DNA of 64,000 nucleotides from Tatumella citrea (GCF_002163585.1 NZ_CP015579.1:3472001-3536000), one strand, 5' to 3'. Positions 1-12,914 are shown, counted from the first letter of the stretch. Translations and numbers: made by a program. The notes: generated by a model not told the origin, from the letters alone.

Positions 1-64
1 CTCCCTCCGCCTGGTTGGCTGCAATGGCCCCTCCCCATAGAAATGATTCCGGAAACAAATTCAT
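1..64 (-). CDS. 6-phospho-beta-glucosidase (GH1), N-terminal fragment cut by window edge
   Basis: Only the first 21 codons lie in the window; the gene continues past base 1. They read MNLFPESFLWGGAIAANQAE then G, the hallmark N-terminus of glycoside hydrolase family 1 phospho-beta-glucosidases (AscB, BglA, BglB types: FPE-FLWGGA-AANQ-EG). An AAGGAGAG ribosome-binding site lies 5-6 bases before the ATG. Family members hydrolyse 6-phospho-beta-glucosides such as phosphorylated cellobiose, arbutin or salicin in the cytoplasm. The gene follows the EIIBC permease gene on the same strand, matching the E. coli ascFB layout. The family call is firm; the paralogue cannot be decided from this piece. 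Confidence 0.88.
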   Translation of the reverse strand, partial: MNLFPESFLWGGAIAANQAEG

Positions 65-131
65 TTATCTCTCCTTAGATAGTGGCTGTCATTCTCCGGC
101 ACAGTGGCCGTAGTCTCTGATTTCCGGCAGG

Positions 132-147
132 CCTGCAATCTTGCAGG
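132..147 (-). other. Intercistronic hairpin between EIIBC and phospho-beta-glucosidase genes
   Basis: A perfect inverted repeat, CCTGCAA-TC-TTGCAGG, lies in the 112-bp gap between the two genes. It has no T-run on the minus strand, so it looks like an mRNA-stabilising or partial-termination hairpin rather than a full terminator. Confidence 0.4.
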
Positions 148-176
148 TTTTACAGATTGTGGCCCACCGGTAGTTA

Positions 177-2118
<1,942 letters not shown>

Positions 2119-2601
2119 CTAACGACGGCGATCGAGGATTTCGAAGCAAAAACTGTGGGTGTTGTTACTGTCAGCATCATGGAACTCACTAAAAACAGAG
2201 TGCCACTGATCCGGGTTATAGTCAGGAAACTGAGTATCTCCTTCTACTTCGGCATCGATATGTGTCAGATATAACCGGTCAGCTTTTTCCAGCATCTGAG
2301 CATAGATTTTTCCACCACCGATGATCATAATCTCAGAAGCTTCCCCTGCGAGCTGTAAAGCTTCTTCCAGAGATGTGGCGCGGGTGACACCCGCGGTTTC
2401 CCCGGGTGTGCGACTGATAACAATGTTCAGCCGTCCAGGGAGTGGTCTGCCTATCGACTCGAACGTCCGGCGCCCCATAATTACAGGCTTGTTCAGAGTA
2501 TGCTTTTTGAACCAGGCCAGGTCCGCCGGCAGGCTCCACGGCATGGCATTATCCATGCCAATAATACGATCCGCTGCCATGGCAGCAATCAGACTAATCA
2601 T
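2119..2601 (-). CDS. folA: Dihydrofolate reductase
   Basis: Reduces dihydrofolate to tetrahydrofolate with NADPH in the cytoplasm; target of trimethoprim. The 160-aa protein matches chromosomal enterobacterial FolA (about 159 aa). Visible features are MISLIAAMA at the start, the Met20 loop (MDNAMPW), the catalytic Asp27 in LPADLAWFK, the NADPH-binding segments [15 protein letters not shown] and [10 protein letters not shown], and the C-terminal [17 protein letters not shown] region. There is a promoter candidate just upstream. Its neighbours here are a porin gene upstream and the beta-glucoside operon downstream; the apaH and kefC genes seen near E. coli folA are not in this window. Confidence 0.97.
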   Translation of the reverse strand: MISLIAAMAADRIIGMDNAMPWSLPADLAWFKKHTLNKPVIMGRRTFESIGRPLPGRLNIVISRTPGETAGVTRATSLEEALQLAGEASEIMIIGGGKIYAQMLEKADRLYLTHIDAEVEGDTQFPDYNPDQWHSVFSEFHDADSNNTHSFCFEILDRRR

Positions 2602-2630
2602 TACGTTAACCCGCTCGAAAAATTGGCGAC

Positions 2631-2659
2631 ATCATACGGAAAGGCTTTGTGTTCGTCGA
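2631..2659 (-). promoter_or_regulatory. Putative folA promoter
   Basis: On the minus strand, TCGACG (4 of 6 to the -35 consensus) and TATGAT (5 of 6 to the -10) are separated by 17 bp and lie 30 bp before the folA ATG. Confidence 0.45.
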
Positions 2660-2700
2660 TAGGCATGGAAACTATTTCATCATTATCTATGGACCATATG

Positions 2701-2724
2701 CTGGTCTGGCTGACGGCCAGACAG
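2701..2724 (-). terminator. Hairpin downstream of first porin gene
   Basis: An imperfect inverted repeat with arms of about 9-10 bp (CTGGTCTGGC / GGCCAGACAG) lies 93 bp past the porin stop and before folA. No T-run follows, so an intrinsic terminator role is uncertain. Confidence 0.25.
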
Positions 2725-2816
2725 TCTTCCTGCTGCAGAAAAGTCCGGTGAAACAGGATATTAAATTGCAGCAAACACTCACAGGTATTATGCAGTGGCT
2801 GGCCGTGCTGTATCGG

Positions 2817-3959
2817 TTAAAAATTATAATAGAGCCGGATTACATTCATATTTCCCTGGTGATCAGAATCAGCGGTAATGACATACTCATAATCGACCCT
2901 GAATCCATAATCCAGTGCAAAAGATATCCCTAATCCATTGTCTGTACGCTGATAATCTCTTCCTGTAACAAACTGCATACGGTCCCCCATAAAATAGGGT
3001 TGCACTGATTGCAGAATATAACGCTGCACAGGGATGTTATATCCGGCATAATATTCTACACCCCACGCATCCCCTGCGAAATAATGTTGAACATCAATAC
3101 GATGGCTGGGCGCGAAGTTCTGATACCAGCCTCCGCCGGCAGCCAGCCGCCACTGACCGGGTCGCCAACTGAATGCAGTTCCCAGCAAATTCTGATTTTC
3201 GTTTTTATTTTCATGGAGTTGTGGGCTTCTCATCCGGGCCTTAGTGTAGTTCCATGCCATCCCCCAGTTTAAATCAGGGGTGATAGTGTAATTAAATCCC
3301 AGTGAGCCACCGCCTCGCCGTTTGTAGCGAAGCCCGTCTCCCGGCAGATAATCATCATCAGAAAACAGGTAGGCAACGTATAAACTGACATCACCGAACT
3401 GGTTCTGATACCTCAACTGCTTCCGGGGCCGGTACGAACCATCATAATCACCGTTAATTCCGTTACCGGGCCCCTGTCCGAGCATATCGTAATCCCAGAT
3501 ATCGGTTTTAGCTCCCACCACATCATAATAAATACTATTGCGCTGACCGAAACTCAGTTCCCCCCACTGCTGACTACGTAATGCGGTGTACATCATCCTG
3601 CGTAACGTATTTCTTGCCCCTTCAGCATGGTGATTATCCCAGTGCAACAATGCCGGAATATTAACTCCCAGTTCATAATAATTCGTCCAGATAAGTGAGT
3701 CAGTGATCCGGAAATCAGCAGTAAAACGAAACCGGCTACCTCCATCAAATACATTACGTTTATAGTTATTACCTTGCACTCCGGTCATATGATTTATTTG
3801 CGGGCGAATACTACCACCCACTTTAAAATTCAGGCGACTCATCACATCATTTTTTTGTGGGTCAGTTTTTATTAATGTTATTTCAGCCCGACTGATCATT
3901 GGAAGTAATGATAATATTGTTAATGATCCTGAGAGTAATAGACAACGGCATTTATTCAT
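2817..3959 (-). CDS. Outer-membrane porin, paralogue of the next gene
   Basis: A 380-aa beta-barrel protein. Residues 1-25 form a signal peptide (MNKCRCLLLSGSLTILSLLPMISRA, cut before EITL). The remainder is rich in alternating aromatic and glycine residues and ends in a terminal phenylalanine (RLYYNF), the usual outer-membrane insertion signal. It aligns along its whole length with the neighbouring 380-aa porin: both carry VGGSIRPQ, KRN-FDGG-RFRF, NYYELGVNIPA, YYDVVGAKTDIWD, PGNGI-GDYDGSYR, YFMGDR and DNGLG-SF. It appears to be a Gram-negative porin-superfamily member, but it lacks obvious OmpC/OmpF loop motifs, so the substrate is unknown. A duplication is the likely origin. Confidence 0.8.
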   Translation of the reverse strand: MNKCRCLLLSGSLTILSLLPMISRAEITLIKTDPQKNDVMSRLNFKVGGSIRPQINHMTGVQGNNYKRNVFDGGSRFRFTADFRITDSLIWTNYYELGVNIPALLHWDNHHAEGARNTLRRMMYTALRSQQWGELSFGQRNSIYYDVVGAKTDIWDYDMLGQGPGNGINGDYDGSYRPRKQLRYQNQFGDVSLYVAYLFSDDDYLPGDGLRYKRRGGGSLGFNYTITPDLNWGMAWNYTKARMRSPQLHENKNENQNLLGTAFSWRPGQWRLAAGGGWYQNFAPSHRIDVQHYFAGDAWGVEYYAGYNIPVQRYILQSVQPYFMGDRMQFVTGRDYQRTDNGLGISFALDYGFRVDYEYVITADSDHQGNMNVIRLYYNF

Positions 3960-4190
3960 AGTTAATCCTGGTTAATATTAATTATTCTTACATTAGCATT
4001 CATGTTCCCTGGTAAATTACCGGCAACAAACTATCACGCCAGAATGTAATTAATAGCGAAGATAACAGGACATTTTATCGTCTAAAGCACACGATCACTG
4101 TTCAGTGAATATTAACTTACTCACAGAAAAAAATAATTCGTCTTCACTGTAAAATATTTTATATTTTTAAAAGGTGAAATAACGGCAATA

Positions 4191-4222
4191 AAAAAGGGGC
4201 AGCTAAAAAGCTGCCCCTTTTT
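4191..4222 (-). terminator. Intrinsic terminator of second porin gene
   Basis: AAAAAGGGGCAGC-TAAAAA-GCTGCCCCTTTTT: a perfect 8-bp GC-rich stem flanked by A-run and T-run, 15 bp after the stop codon. It could work in both directions and separates the two porin transcripts. Confidence 0.85.
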
Positions 4223-4236
4223 ATGCGTACAACGGA

Positions 4237-5379
4237 TTAGAAGTCGTAGCGCAGACGAACCAGATTCAGGTCGCCAATTTTGTCGGTGCTGGAGGTGAAC
4301 ATATGTTCAACATCAACACGGAAACCGTGCTGCAGCTGGAACGATACACCCAGACCATTATCAATACGTTGATAATTACGACCACTCACGTACTGCAGAC
4401 GGTCACCCATGAAGTAAGGCTGGATAACTTTCAGACCGTATTGATCGATATGGAAGTTATATCCGGCGAAATACTCGAGACCCCATGCGTTACCCGCGAA
4501 GTAGTCGTTAAGGTTCGCTCTCTTAGTCAGCAGGAAGTTCTCATAGAAACCGCCACCTGCTGATAATACCCAGTTATCCGGGGTCCAGCTCAGAGCAGTA
4601 CCAAAAATGTTTTGGTTGTATTTGCTGCCTTCACCGGTAGAAGGATTGCGCATTGAAGCTTTGGTGTAGTTCCATGCCGTACCCCAGGTCAGATCTTTGG
4701 TGATATGGTAATCAGCACCTAAAGAACCACCGCCCTGACGCTTATACGCCAGGCCATTGCCCGGATAATAGCTTGAATCAGCAAACAGGAAGCCCGCATA
4801 GACGTCAACCTGGTCAATGGATTTTTTATATTTCAGCATTTTACGCCCACGATAAGATCCATCGTAGTCACCGCTGATACCGTTACCTGGTGCCTGGGCC
4901 AACATATCGTCATCCCAGATGTCGGTTTTAGCCCCGACTACATCATAGTAAACACTGTTCTGTTGACCAATAGTCAGGCGACCCCACTCTTTACTGTCCA
5001 GACCGGTGTACAGCATACGACGAGTCGTATGGTTTGCACCTTTCTGATAGTGGTTATCCCACTTTAATACCGCCGGGATATTTACTCCCAGCTCATAGTA
5101 GTTGATCCAGGTCAGATCATCATTGAAGTGATAGTTAGCTCCGAAACGAAAACGTGTACCACCATCGAATCCATTACGTTTATAAGATTTGTCGTTCACC
5201 CCTGTAGAATGGTTAAACTGAGGACGAATACTTCCGCCAACAGTTAAATCCAGACGGCTCAACACGCTATCATCAGGAACCTGAGGAACTAAGTGAATCT
5301 CCGCCTGAGAGGCCAGAGGAAGCATCGACATTAGCACCAGGCCACCGGTTAGAGATTTATTACGCCAGCTTTTCTTCAT
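4237..5379 (-). CDS. Outer-membrane porin, paralogue of the previous gene
   Basis: A 380-aa protein from the MKKSWRNKS start. I prefer this start over an ATG five codons upstream because it gives a normal signal peptide (ending LPLASQA before EIHL), while the upstream ATG has no ribosome-binding site. The mature part shares VGGSIRPQ, NYYELGVNIPA, YYDVVGAKTDIWD and PYFMGDR with its neighbour and ends in a C-terminal phenylalanine (LVRLRYDF), as expected for BamA-dependent barrels. The gene has a strong terminator and an AT-rich upstream region with TATG repeats near 5480-5495. Substrate unknown; a general or sugar-related diffusion pore is possible. Confidence 0.8.
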   Translation of the reverse strand: MKKSWRNKSLTGGLVLMSMLPLASQAEIHLVPQVPDDSVLSRLDLTVGGSIRPQFNHSTGVNDKSYKRNGFDGGTRFRFGANYHFNDDLTWINYYELGVNIPAVLKWDNHYQKGANHTTRRMLYTGLDSKEWGRLTIGQQNSVYYDVVGAKTDIWDDDMLAQAPGNGISGDYDGSYRGRKMLKYKKSIDQVDVYAGFLFADSSYYPGNGLAYKRQGGGSLGADYHITKDLTWGTAWNYTKASMRNPSTGEGSKYNQNIFGTALSWTPDNWVLSAGGGFYENFLLTKRANLNDYFAGNAWGLEYFAGYNFHIDQYGLKVIQPYFMGDRLQYVSGRNYQRIDNGLGVSFQLQHGFRVDVEHMFTSSTDKIGDLNLVRLRYDF

Positions 5380-5571
5380 TAAGATTATCCACATGAATAA
5401 TAAAATTTAAATTTTTTTTGTCCGGGGTATTGAGGCAAAGCAAAAAAACAACTAACACTTTCTAATTTTCTTATATGTCCGTACATACATACATATCGAA
5501 ACATATCCTGTCAGAAAAATAAATGTATTTATAGGGTAGAAAGTGCGGTTTTTATAAAGAATATTTATGAA

Positions 5572-5602
5572 ATAAGCGATCCTTGTTATAAGGACCGCTT
5601 AT
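5572..5602 (-). terminator. Hairpin downstream of carB
   Basis: Inverted repeat ATAAGCG-TCCTT / AAGGA-CGCTTAT with a 5-base loop, 16 bp after the carB stop. The T content after it is modest (TTTCATAAATATT), so it is a probable but not ideal terminator. Confidence 0.5.
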
Positions 5603-5617
5603 ATTACGCGAGGAGTA

Positions 5618-8600
5618 TTACGCTTTTATTTCAGAATGCATTTCCTGGACCGAAATAACCCGGTCAGTTGGATCAGCATTCAAAGCCATTGCGGTTGCGA
5701 AGCCGCCGTTTAGTGTTGTGTCGTAATGTACTTTATATTGCAGTGCACTGCGTCTGATCAAACGAGAATCTTCGATTGCCTGACGACCGGCAGTAGTATT
5801 TACAATATAACTGTATTCACCATTCTTCAGACGGTCCTGAATATGTGGACGCCCTTCATGGACTTTATTTACCAGACGAGGATTAATTCCGGCCTCACCC
5901 AGTACTACAGCAGTACCGTGAGTTGCATCCAGCTCATAGCCAAACTTCAGCAATTTTGCCGCAAGATCGACAACCCGTTGTTTATCTCCCTCGCGAACCG
6001 ATAACAAAGCACGCCCGGATTTTTTCATGGTGGACTGAGCGCCCAGCATCGCTTTGGAGAACGCCTCGGCAAAGGTACGACCGACACCCATGACTTCCCC
6101 GGTAGAACGCATTTCTGGTCCAAGGATAGGGTCAACACCCGGGAATTTATTAAACGGCAGCACAACTTCTTTGACCGAATAATAAGGAGGGATGATCTCT
6201 TTATTGACACCTTGTTGTGCCAGAGTCTTCCCGGCCATCACACGGGCTGCGACTTTAGCCAGTGCCACGCCTGTCGCTTTAGAAACGAAAGGAACAGTAC
6301 GGGCAGCTCGCGGGTTAACTTCAATCAGATACACTTCGTTATCTTTTACCGCAAACTGCACGTTCATCAATCCACGGACATTCAGTTCAAAGGCCAGGCT
6401 TTTCACCTGCTCACGCATCACATCCTGAATTTCCTGACTCAGCGTATAGGCTGGCAAAGAACACGCAGAGTCACCAGAGTGAACACCCGCCTGCTCGATA
6501 TGCTCCATAATTCCGCCAATCAATACCTGCTCACCGTCGCAGATTGCATCTACGTCAACTTCTACTGCGTCATCCAGGAAGCGGTCCAACAATACCGGAG
6601 CATCGTTGGACACGGAAACCGCAGTCATAAAGTAGCGCTTCAGGTCAACTTCGTCGTAAACGATTTCCATCGCACGACCGCCCAGAACATAAGACGGACG
6701 AACAACCAGCGGATAACCAATGGTTGCTGCTTTTTCTACCGCCTGCTCCAGCGCTGTAACGGTTGAGTTGGCAGGCTGTTTCAGGGACAGACGATCTACT
6801 GCTTGCTGGAAACGCTCGCGGTCTTCTGCACGGTCGATAGCATCCGGGCTGGTTCCGATAACCGGAACTCCTGCGGCTTCCAGGGCACGTGCCAGTTTCA
6901 GTGGTGTCTGACCACCGTATTGCACAATAACCCCTTTCGGTTGTTCAATCCGGACAATTTCCAGTACATCTTCCAGAGTAACCGGTTCGAAGTAGAGACG
7001 ATCCGAAGTATCGTAATCGGTAGACACTGTTTCAGGGTTACAGTTGACCATAATGGTTTCATAACCATCTTCACGTAATGCCAATGCGGCATGCACGCAG
7101 CAGTAGTCAAACTCAATCCCCTGACCAATACGGTTAGGGCCACCGCCAAGGATCATGATTTTTTCACGATCATGGTTTGGATTAGCTTCACACTCTTCTT
7201 CATAAGTGGAGTACAGGTACGCAGTATCAGTCGAAAATTCTGCCGCACAGGTATCTACCCGCTTATAGACCGGGTACAAATTATATTGCTGGCGCAGTTT
7301 CCGGACTTCACCTTCAGCTACTCCGGCCAGATTAGCCAGACGCAGGTCAGCAAAACCTTTGCGTTTCAGCTGGCGCAGGAAATCATAGCTCAGGCCATTC
7401 AGCCCCTGGCGTGCTACCTGCTCTTCCAGACGAACCAGTTCTTCAATCTGTACCAGGAACCAGCGATCCACATTAGTCAGATTAAAGACACCATCCACAG
7501 ACATGCCCAGACGGAAAGCATCGGCGATGTACCAGATTCGGTCGCTGCCAGCATCTTTCAGTTCACGACGGATACGGGTTAATGCTTCAGCATCTTCCGG
7601 ATCCACTTTCGGGTCAAAACCACAGGCTCCAACTTCCAGACCACGTAATGCTTTCTGCATTGACTCCTGGAACGTGCGGCCAATGGCCATCACTTCACCA
7701 ACGGATTTCATTTGCGTGGTCAGACGATCGTTGCTGCCGGCAAATTTTTCAAAGTTAAAGCGAGGAATCTTAGTCACGACATAGTCAATTGAAGGTTCAA
7801 ATGACGCCGGAGTCTGGCCACCGGTAATATCGTTCATCAGTTCATCGAGGGTATAACCTACTGCCAGTTTGGCGGCGATCTTCGCAATCGGAAAGCCGGT
7901 TGCTTTCGAGGCCAGAGCTGAAGAACGTGAAACCCTTGGGTTCATTTCAATAACAATCAGACGGCCATTCTCAGGGTTCACCGAGAACTGCACGTTTGAC
8001 CCGCCAGTTTCTACACCAATTTCACGCAGTACTGCCAGCGAGGCATTACGCATGATTTGGTACTCTTTGTCGGTCAGGGTCTGAGCTGGTGCTACAGTGA
8101 TTGAGTCACCGGTGTGAATACCCATCGCATCGAAGTTTTCGATAGAACAAACAATGATACAGTTATCATTCTTGTCACGAACCACTTCCATCTCATACTC
8201 TTTCCAGCCAATCAGCGACTCATCAATCAGCAGCTCGTTAGTCGGAGAGAGATCCAGCCCGCGTTCACAAATCTCTTCAAATTCTTCGCGGTTATAAGCA
8301 ATACCGCCACCGGTGCCACCCATAGTAAAGGAAGGACGGATGATGCACGGGAAACCGACCTCTTCAGCAACCTTTAAGGCTTCTTCCATAGTGTGGGCAA
8401 TGCCGGAACGCGCGGTGTCGAGTCCGATACTTTTCATTGCTGTATCAAAACGGCGGCGATCTTCTGCTTTATCAATAGCATCTGCCGTTGCACCAATCAT
8501 GGTGACGCCGAATTCTTCCAGTACGCCGTGCTTTTCCAGTTGCAGTGCACAGTTCAGAGCTGTCTGGCCACCCATTGTTGGCAATACTGCATCCGGACGC

Positions 8601-8842
8601 TCTTTCTCGATAATCTTACGTACCACTTCCCAGTGGATTGGCTCAATATAGGTGGCGTCCGCCATATCCGGGTCAGTCATGATGGTTGCCGGGTTTGAGT
8701 TCACCAGCACCACACGATAACCTTCTTCACGCAATGCTTTACACGCCTGAGCACCGGAGTAGTCGAATTCACACGCCTGGCCAATCACAATTGGGCCGGC
8801 ACCAAGGATCAGGATGGTTTTTATGTCTGTACGTTTTGGCAT
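5618..8842 (-). CDS. carB: Carbamoyl-phosphate synthase large subunit
   Basis: Makes carbamoyl phosphate from ammonia (delivered by CarA), bicarbonate and two ATP, for arginine and pyrimidine synthesis. At 1074 aa it matches E. coli CarB (1073). Two homologous halves are visible: the first starts [22 protein letters not shown] with ATP-grasp motifs ([34 protein letters not shown]). The second starts near residue 555 ([54 protein letters not shown]). The C-terminal 140 residues form the allosteric MGS-like domain bound by ornithine, UMP and IMP. It is cotranscribed with carA after a 14-bp gap. Confidence 0.98.
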   Translation of the reverse strand: MPKRTDIKTILILGAGPIVIGQACEFDYSGAQACKALREEGYRVVLVNSNPATIMTDPDMADATYIEPIHWEVVRKIIEKERPDAVLPTMGGQTALNCALQLEKHGVLEEFGVTMIGATADAIDKAEDRRRFDTAMKSIGLDTARSGIAHTMEEALKVAEEVGFPCIIRPSFTMGGTGGGIAYNREEFEEICERGLDLSPTNELLIDESLIGWKEYEMEVVRDKNDNCIIVCSIENFDAMGIHTGDSITVAPAQTLTDKEYQIMRNASLAVLREIGVETGGSNVQFSVNPENGRLIVIEMNPRVSRSSALASKATGFPIAKIAAKLAVGYTLDELMNDITGGQTPASFEPSIDYVVTKIPRFNFEKFAGSNDRLTTQMKSVGEVMAIGRTFQESMQKALRGLEVGACGFDPKVDPEDAEALTRIRRELKDAGSDRIWYIADAFRLGMSVDGVFNLTNVDRWFLVQIEELVRLEEQVARQGLNGLSYDFLRQLKRKGFADLRLANLAGVAEGEVRKLRQQYNLYPVYKRVDTCAAEFSTDTAYLYSTYEEECEANPNHDREKIMILGGGPNRIGQGIEFDYCCVHAALALREDGYETIMVNCNPETVSTDYDTSDRLYFEPVTLEDVLEIVRIEQPKGVIVQYGGQTPLKLARALEAAGVPVIGTSPDAIDRAEDRERFQQAVDRLSLKQPANSTVTALEQAVEKAATIGYPLVVRPSYVLGGRAMEIVYDEVDLKRYFMTAVSVSNDAPVLLDRFLDDAVEVDVDAICDGEQVLIGGIMEHIEQAGVHSGDSACSLPAYTLSQEIQDVMREQVKSLAFELNVRGLMNVQFAVKDNEVYLIEVNPRAARTVPFVSKATGVALAKVAARVMAGKTLAQQGVNKEIIPPYYSVKEVVLPFNKFPGVDPILGPEMRSTGEVMGVGRTFAEAFSKAMLGAQSTMKKSGRALLSVREGDKQRVVDLAAKLLKFGYELDATHGTAVVLGEAGINPRLVNKVHEGRPHIQDRLKNGEYSYIVNTTAGRQAIEDSRLIRRSALQYKVHYDTTLNGGFATAMALNADPTDRVISVQEMHSEIKA

Positions 8843-8856
8843 TTATTGGCTCCTGA

Positions 8857-10005
8857 TTACCTTTTACCGGAACGGAAAGTGTTAATTAAATCGATGAAGT
8901 GGTCGAACAGCGGTGCCGCATCATGCGGTCCCGGGCTCGCTTCCGGGTGCCCCTGGAAACTAAACGCAGGTTTATCTGTCCGGTGAATCCCTTGCACAGT
9001 ATGGTCAAACAGGGATTTGTGGGTCACACGCAGGCATTCAGGCAGATTCTGCTCATCGACAGCAAAACCGTGGTTCTGCGCGGTGATCATCACGACATTA
9101 CGGTCCAGATCTTTCACCGGATGGTTTCCGCCGTGATGTCCCAGCTTCATTTTCACCGTTTTAGCGCCACTGGCCAGAGCCAGCAACTGATGTCCAAGAC
9201 AGATACCAAATACCGGAATATCAGTCGTCAGGAATTGTTTGATTGCGCTGATTGCGTAATCACAAGGTTCCGGGTCACCAGGACCATTCGATAAGAAGAT
9301 ACCGTCCGGATTCATTTTTAAAACTTCATCTGCTGATGTTTTGGCCGGAACTACAGTCAGTCGGACACCACGATCAACCAGCATACGCAGGATATTGCGT
9401 TTAGCACCAAAGTCATAAGCCACTACGTGATAAGGCAATTCGCTCTCATCTTTTGCCGCCGGCAGTTCATTCTCCAGCGTCCAGCTACCCTGCTGCCATG
9501 CATACGTCTTATCCGTCGTTACTTCTTTCGCCAGATCCATCCCTTTCAGACCAGGGAAACTTTTCGCCTGCTGCAGTGCATCGGCCACATCCGGATTATC
9601 ACCGGCAATAATGCAGCCATTCTGAGCACCTTTTTCGCGTAATAAGCGGGTCAGCTTACGGGTGTCGATATCGGCAATAGCAACAATATTGTGACGGGAA
9701 AGATAGGCTGAGAGGTCTTCGGTACTGCGGTAATTACTGGCAATCAATGGCAGGTCTCGGATGACTAATCCCTGAGCATGAACCTGAGATGATTCTTCGT
9801 CTGCGGGATTGGTACCAACATTACCGATATGGGGATAAGTAAGAGTGACGATCTGGCGGGAATAGGAAGGATCAGTAAGGATTTCTTGATAACCGGTCAT
9901 TGACGTGTTGAAAACGACCTCTCCCACTGCCGACCCACATGCCCCAATGGCCCGACCGTGGAACTCGGTTCCGTCTTCCAGAACCAGGATTGCTGACTTT
10001 GTCAA
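8857..10005 (-). CDS. carA: Carbamoyl-phosphate synthase small (glutaminase) subunit
   Basis: Class I glutamine amidotransferase that supplies ammonia to CarB. The start chosen is a TTG at 10005, giving [16 protein letters not shown] after the initiator, as in E. coli CarA, which is also known to use UUG. A strong TGGAGGAAG ribosome-binding site precedes it. An in-frame GTG nine codons further upstream would put that site inside the gene. The length of 382 aa equals the E. coli protein. Visible motifs are the N-terminal [20 protein letters not shown] domain, the nucleophile loop [13 protein letters not shown], and the catalytic HPEAS near the C-terminus. Confidence 0.96.
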   Translation of the reverse strand: MTKSAILVLEDGTEFHGRAIGACGSAVGEVVFNTSMTGYQEILTDPSYSRQIVTLTYPHIGNVGTNPADEESSQVHAQGLVIRDLPLIASNYRSTEDLSAYLSRHNIVAIADIDTRKLTRLLREKGAQNGCIIAGDNPDVADALQQAKSFPGLKGMDLAKEVTTDKTYAWQQGSWTLENELPAAKDESELPYHVVAYDFGAKRNILRMLVDRGVRLTVVPAKTSADEVLKMNPDGIFLSNGPGDPEPCDYAISAIKQFLTTDIPVFGICLGHQLLALASGAKTVKMKLGHHGGNHPVKDLDRNVVMITAQNHGFAVDEQNLPECLRVTHKSLFDHTVQGIHRTDKPAFSFQGHPEASPGPHDAAPLFDHFIDLINTFRSGKR

Positions 10006-10037
10006 AACTTCCTCCAGGGAATAAATAGTCACTATAC

Positions 10038-10071
10038 CTGCATATTAATTCATGAATAGCACCTGAATCAA
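10038..10071 (-). promoter_or_regulatory. carAB proximal promoter (P2-like) with ARG-box
   Basis: Minus strand: TTGATT (10066-10071), 18 bp, TAATAT (10042-10047). Overlapping the -10 is TGAATTAATATGCA, one mismatch from the ArgR consensus TGAAT-N4-ATTCA. E. coli carAB P2 is likewise overlapped by ARG boxes, so arginine repression here is likely. The second box is only a half-site. Confidence 0.6.
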
Positions 10072-10114
10072 TCCAAAAAACACCTTTCAGGTCGATTTTT
10101 GGCAAATTGGGCGC

Positions 10115-10143
10115 ATTCTAATGAGCGTCATGCACTATGTCCA
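10115..10143 (-). promoter_or_regulatory. carAB distal promoter (P1-like)
   Basis: Minus strand: TGGACA (10138-10143), exactly 17 bp, TAGAAT (10115-10120), each one mismatch from the sigma-70 consensus. The position upstream of P2 matches the pyrimidine- and purine-controlled P1 of E. coli carAB. No PurR box was found. Confidence 0.55.
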
Positions 10144-10385
10144 GTCTGAAAGCCAATAATATTGTTTTTTTTAACGCACTGAAGCTAAAAATCTAATGAC
10201 AGCTGCAAAAATGGTGGATTAATAGCGCATTAAAACGATTGCCTGACAAGGAGCATAGCACAGATGCTAAAAAAGCGACTTTTCAGACCAAATGGTCCGA
10301 AATTCATGTCTGAGACGGGGATAAAAAACAGGTTATCGTCATAAAATGACAGTTAAATGAAGAAAATAAAACCAGTGGTCTGTAT
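10144..10385. other. Non-coding stretch between carAB promoters and dapB terminator
   Basis: AT-rich sequence that may carry the upstream regulatory part of carAB (PepA and IHF binding in E. coli), but no site can be named from sequence alone. A 26-codon frame at 10264-10344 looks fortuitous. Confidence 0.4.
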
Positions 10386-10418
10386 TTAAAAAATTAGGAG
10401 GGATTAAAAAATCCCTCC
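10386..10418 (-). terminator. Intrinsic terminator of dapB
   Basis: On the minus strand, GGAGGGATT-TTTT-AATCCCTCC (perfect 9-bp stem) is followed by TAATTTTTT. It lies 45 bp past the dapB stop. Confidence 0.8.
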
Positions 10419-10462
10419 ATCACAATCAATTACTTACTGATTGCCATTCACATCACAACACT

Positions 10463-11284
<822 letters not shown>

Positions 11285-11472
11285 TCATTCCTGTACGTGT
11301 GCATAAAATGCCGGCTCAGAGTAACCAGCCTCGTAAGCGGGCACCAGTAAAATAAAGCATCATTAGAATTTCAGTGGAATATGAGGATATTATCAGCAAA
11401 AACAATGAGACGTGAAGCCGGTGGCACTCAGAAACAAATACCACCGGTAAAAACAGATCAGCTATAGCTGAA

Positions 11473-11503
11473 GTTCCGCAGCACGAGAGCCGGCTGCAGG
11501 AAC
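11473..11503 (-). terminator. Hairpin after ispH
   Basis: GTTCC-GCAGC / GCTGC-A-GGAAC pairs over ten positions with one bulged A, just past the ispH stop. No T-run follows on the minus strand, so the terminator call is weak. A palindrome CAGCTATAGCTG lies next to it at 11459-11470. Confidence 0.35.
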
Positions 11504-11509
11504 GTGGGA

Positions 11510-12463
11510 TTATTCAACTTCTTTAATATCAACCCGAAGCTCTTTTGGCACTTCAAAAACAATGTTTTCTTCGCGACCAATCAGCTCTATTGCCGCTTCA
11601 CCACCAAACTCACGCAACCTGGCAATCACCTGCTGAACCAGGATATCCGGCGCTGAAGCGCCTGCAGTAACCCCGACACAGCTGACGCCTTCCAGCCAGC
11701 TCTCGCGAATATCTTCGGCTGAATCAATCAGTTTGGCCAGTTTACCCGCTCGTTGTGCCAGTTCGGCCAGCCGGTTAGAGTTAGAAGAATTCTTCGACCC
11801 GACCACCAGAATAACCTCTGCACGATCAGAGAGATGTCTTACAGCTTCCTGGCGATTGGTGGTGGCGTAACAGATATCATCTTTACGTGGGCCTATAATG
11901 GCAGGGAAACGCTCACGCAACGCATCGATAATCTCTGAAGTATCGTCAACAGATAAGGTCGTCTGAGTCATAAAGCTCAGATTAGATTCATCTTTAATTT
12001 TCAGTCTGAACACATCCTCAGGAGACTCCACCAGGTACATTCCCCCTTCCGGGTTATTGTATTGCCCCATGGTACCTTCAACTTCCGGATGTCCTGCATG
12101 CCCGATCAGTATCGCTTCCACCCCTTTGCGGCTGGCCCTGGCAACTTCCATATGCACTTTTGTCACTAACGGACAGGTTGCATCGAACAGCATAGTCAGT
12201 GAACGGGAGCGGGCTTCCGCCCTGACCGCCTGAGAAACGCCATGGGCGGAAAAAATCAGAATTGCACCATCAGGCACTTCACTGATTTCTTCGATAAAAA
12301 TCGCTCCACGCTCACGTAAGCTCTCCACAACATAGCGATTGTGTACCACTTCATGGCGGACATAAATCGGTGCGCCATACATCTCCAGCGCACGTTCCAC
12401 AATACTGATAGCCCGGTCAACACCGGCGCAAAATCCTCGCGGATTAGCGAGCAGAATTTGCAT
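11510..12463 (-). CDS. ispH: 4-hydroxy-3-methylbut-2-enyl diphosphate reductase
   Basis: Last step of the MEP isoprenoid pathway: an iron-sulfur enzyme that makes IPP and DMAPP from HMBPP. The start [15 protein letters not shown] is chosen from family alignment and a GGAGG site 9 bases upstream; an earlier in-frame ATG 14 codons upstream has no such support. The 317-aa product (E. coli 316) has the three cluster cysteines in [22 protein letters not shown] and [11 protein letters not shown], plus the catalytic Glu in [10 protein letters not shown]. It overlaps the end of fkpB by 20 bp and is the last gene of the ribF/ileS-lspA-fkpB-ispH run. Confidence 0.97.
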   Translation of the reverse strand: MQILLANPRGFCAGVDRAISIVERALEMYGAPIYVRHEVVHNRYVVESLRERGAIFIEEISEVPDGAILIFSAHGVSQAVRAEARSRSLTMLFDATCPLVTKVHMEVARASRKGVEAILIGHAGHPEVEGTMGQYNNPEGGMYLVESPEDVFRLKIKDESNLSFMTQTTLSVDDTSEIIDALRERFPAIIGPRKDDICYATTNRQEAVRHLSDRAEVILVVGSKNSSNSNRLAELAQRAGKLAKLIDSAEDIRESWLEGVSCVGVTAGASAPDILVQQVIARLREFGGEAAIELIGREENIVFEVPKELRVDIKEVE

Positions 12464-12914
12464 TTTCGGCCTCCGGTCGTGGATTAACTTCCAGCACTTC
12501 AACATTAAAAGTGATCACTTGCCCGGCCAGTGGATGGTTAAAATCCACGGTAATAGAATCACCGGACACATCACGGATAACGCCTGGCATTTCACTGCCA
12601 TCCATTGCCGTAAACAACATTATCGCACCCTGTTCAGGCTCACCGGCATCAGCAAAGTCTCTGCGAGAAAAATACTGAATCAAATCAGGATTCGCTGCAC
12701 CAAAAGCATCTTCCGGCGCCAGAGTAAACTGATGGGTATCGCCGGCATTCAGCCCGTTGAGAGCAGCCTCAAATGCCGGAGACAGACTGTCGTCTCCCAG
12801 CCGGAACAATGCCGGTTTACCGTTTGCACGGGTTGATTCGGCAACAGATCCATCTTCCAGGGTCAGAGTGAAATGCACCAGAAGCGAATTATCATGTTGT
12901 AGCGTGTTACTCAT
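12444..12914 (-). CDS. fkpB: FKBP-type peptidyl-prolyl cis-trans isomerase (SlpA)
   Basis: A 156-aa FKBP-fold prolyl isomerase (E. coli FkpB/SlpA is 149 aa). The N-terminal [17 protein letters not shown] and the central segment [15 protein letters not shown] core (here [22 protein letters not shown]) are typical, with the inserted flap domain between about residues 70 and 125 ([20 protein letters not shown]) and the closing FDHPLAG-like [19 protein letters not shown]. It begins 3 bp after the lspA stop and overlaps ispH, so translation of the run is probably coupled. Confidence 0.95.
   Translation of the reverse strand: MSNTLQHDNSLLVHFTLTLEDGSVAESTRANGKPALFRLGDDSLSPAFEAALNGLNAGDTHQFTLAPEDAFGAANPDLIQYFSRRDFADAGEPEQGAIMLFTAMDGSEMPGVIRDVSGDSITVDFNHPLAGQVITFNVEVLEVNPRPEAENANSAR

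Noticed and set aside
2649..2933. A 94-codon plus-strand frame between folA and the first porin
   Set aside because: Its second half runs antisense through the porin C-terminus, it has no ribosome-binding site, it covers the folA promoter candidate, and its sequence fits no family.
5460..5500. TATG/CATA repeats upstream of the second porin as a phase-variation tract
   Set aside because: Only about three tetranucleotide units; too short to suggest slipped-strand switching.
6212..6766. A 184-codon plus-strand frame inside carB
   Set aside because: Antisense shadow of carB, no ribosome-binding site or family match.
10264..10344. 26-codon frame upstream of carA
   Set aside because: Too short, weak ribosome-binding site, in the regulatory region; composition not protein-like.
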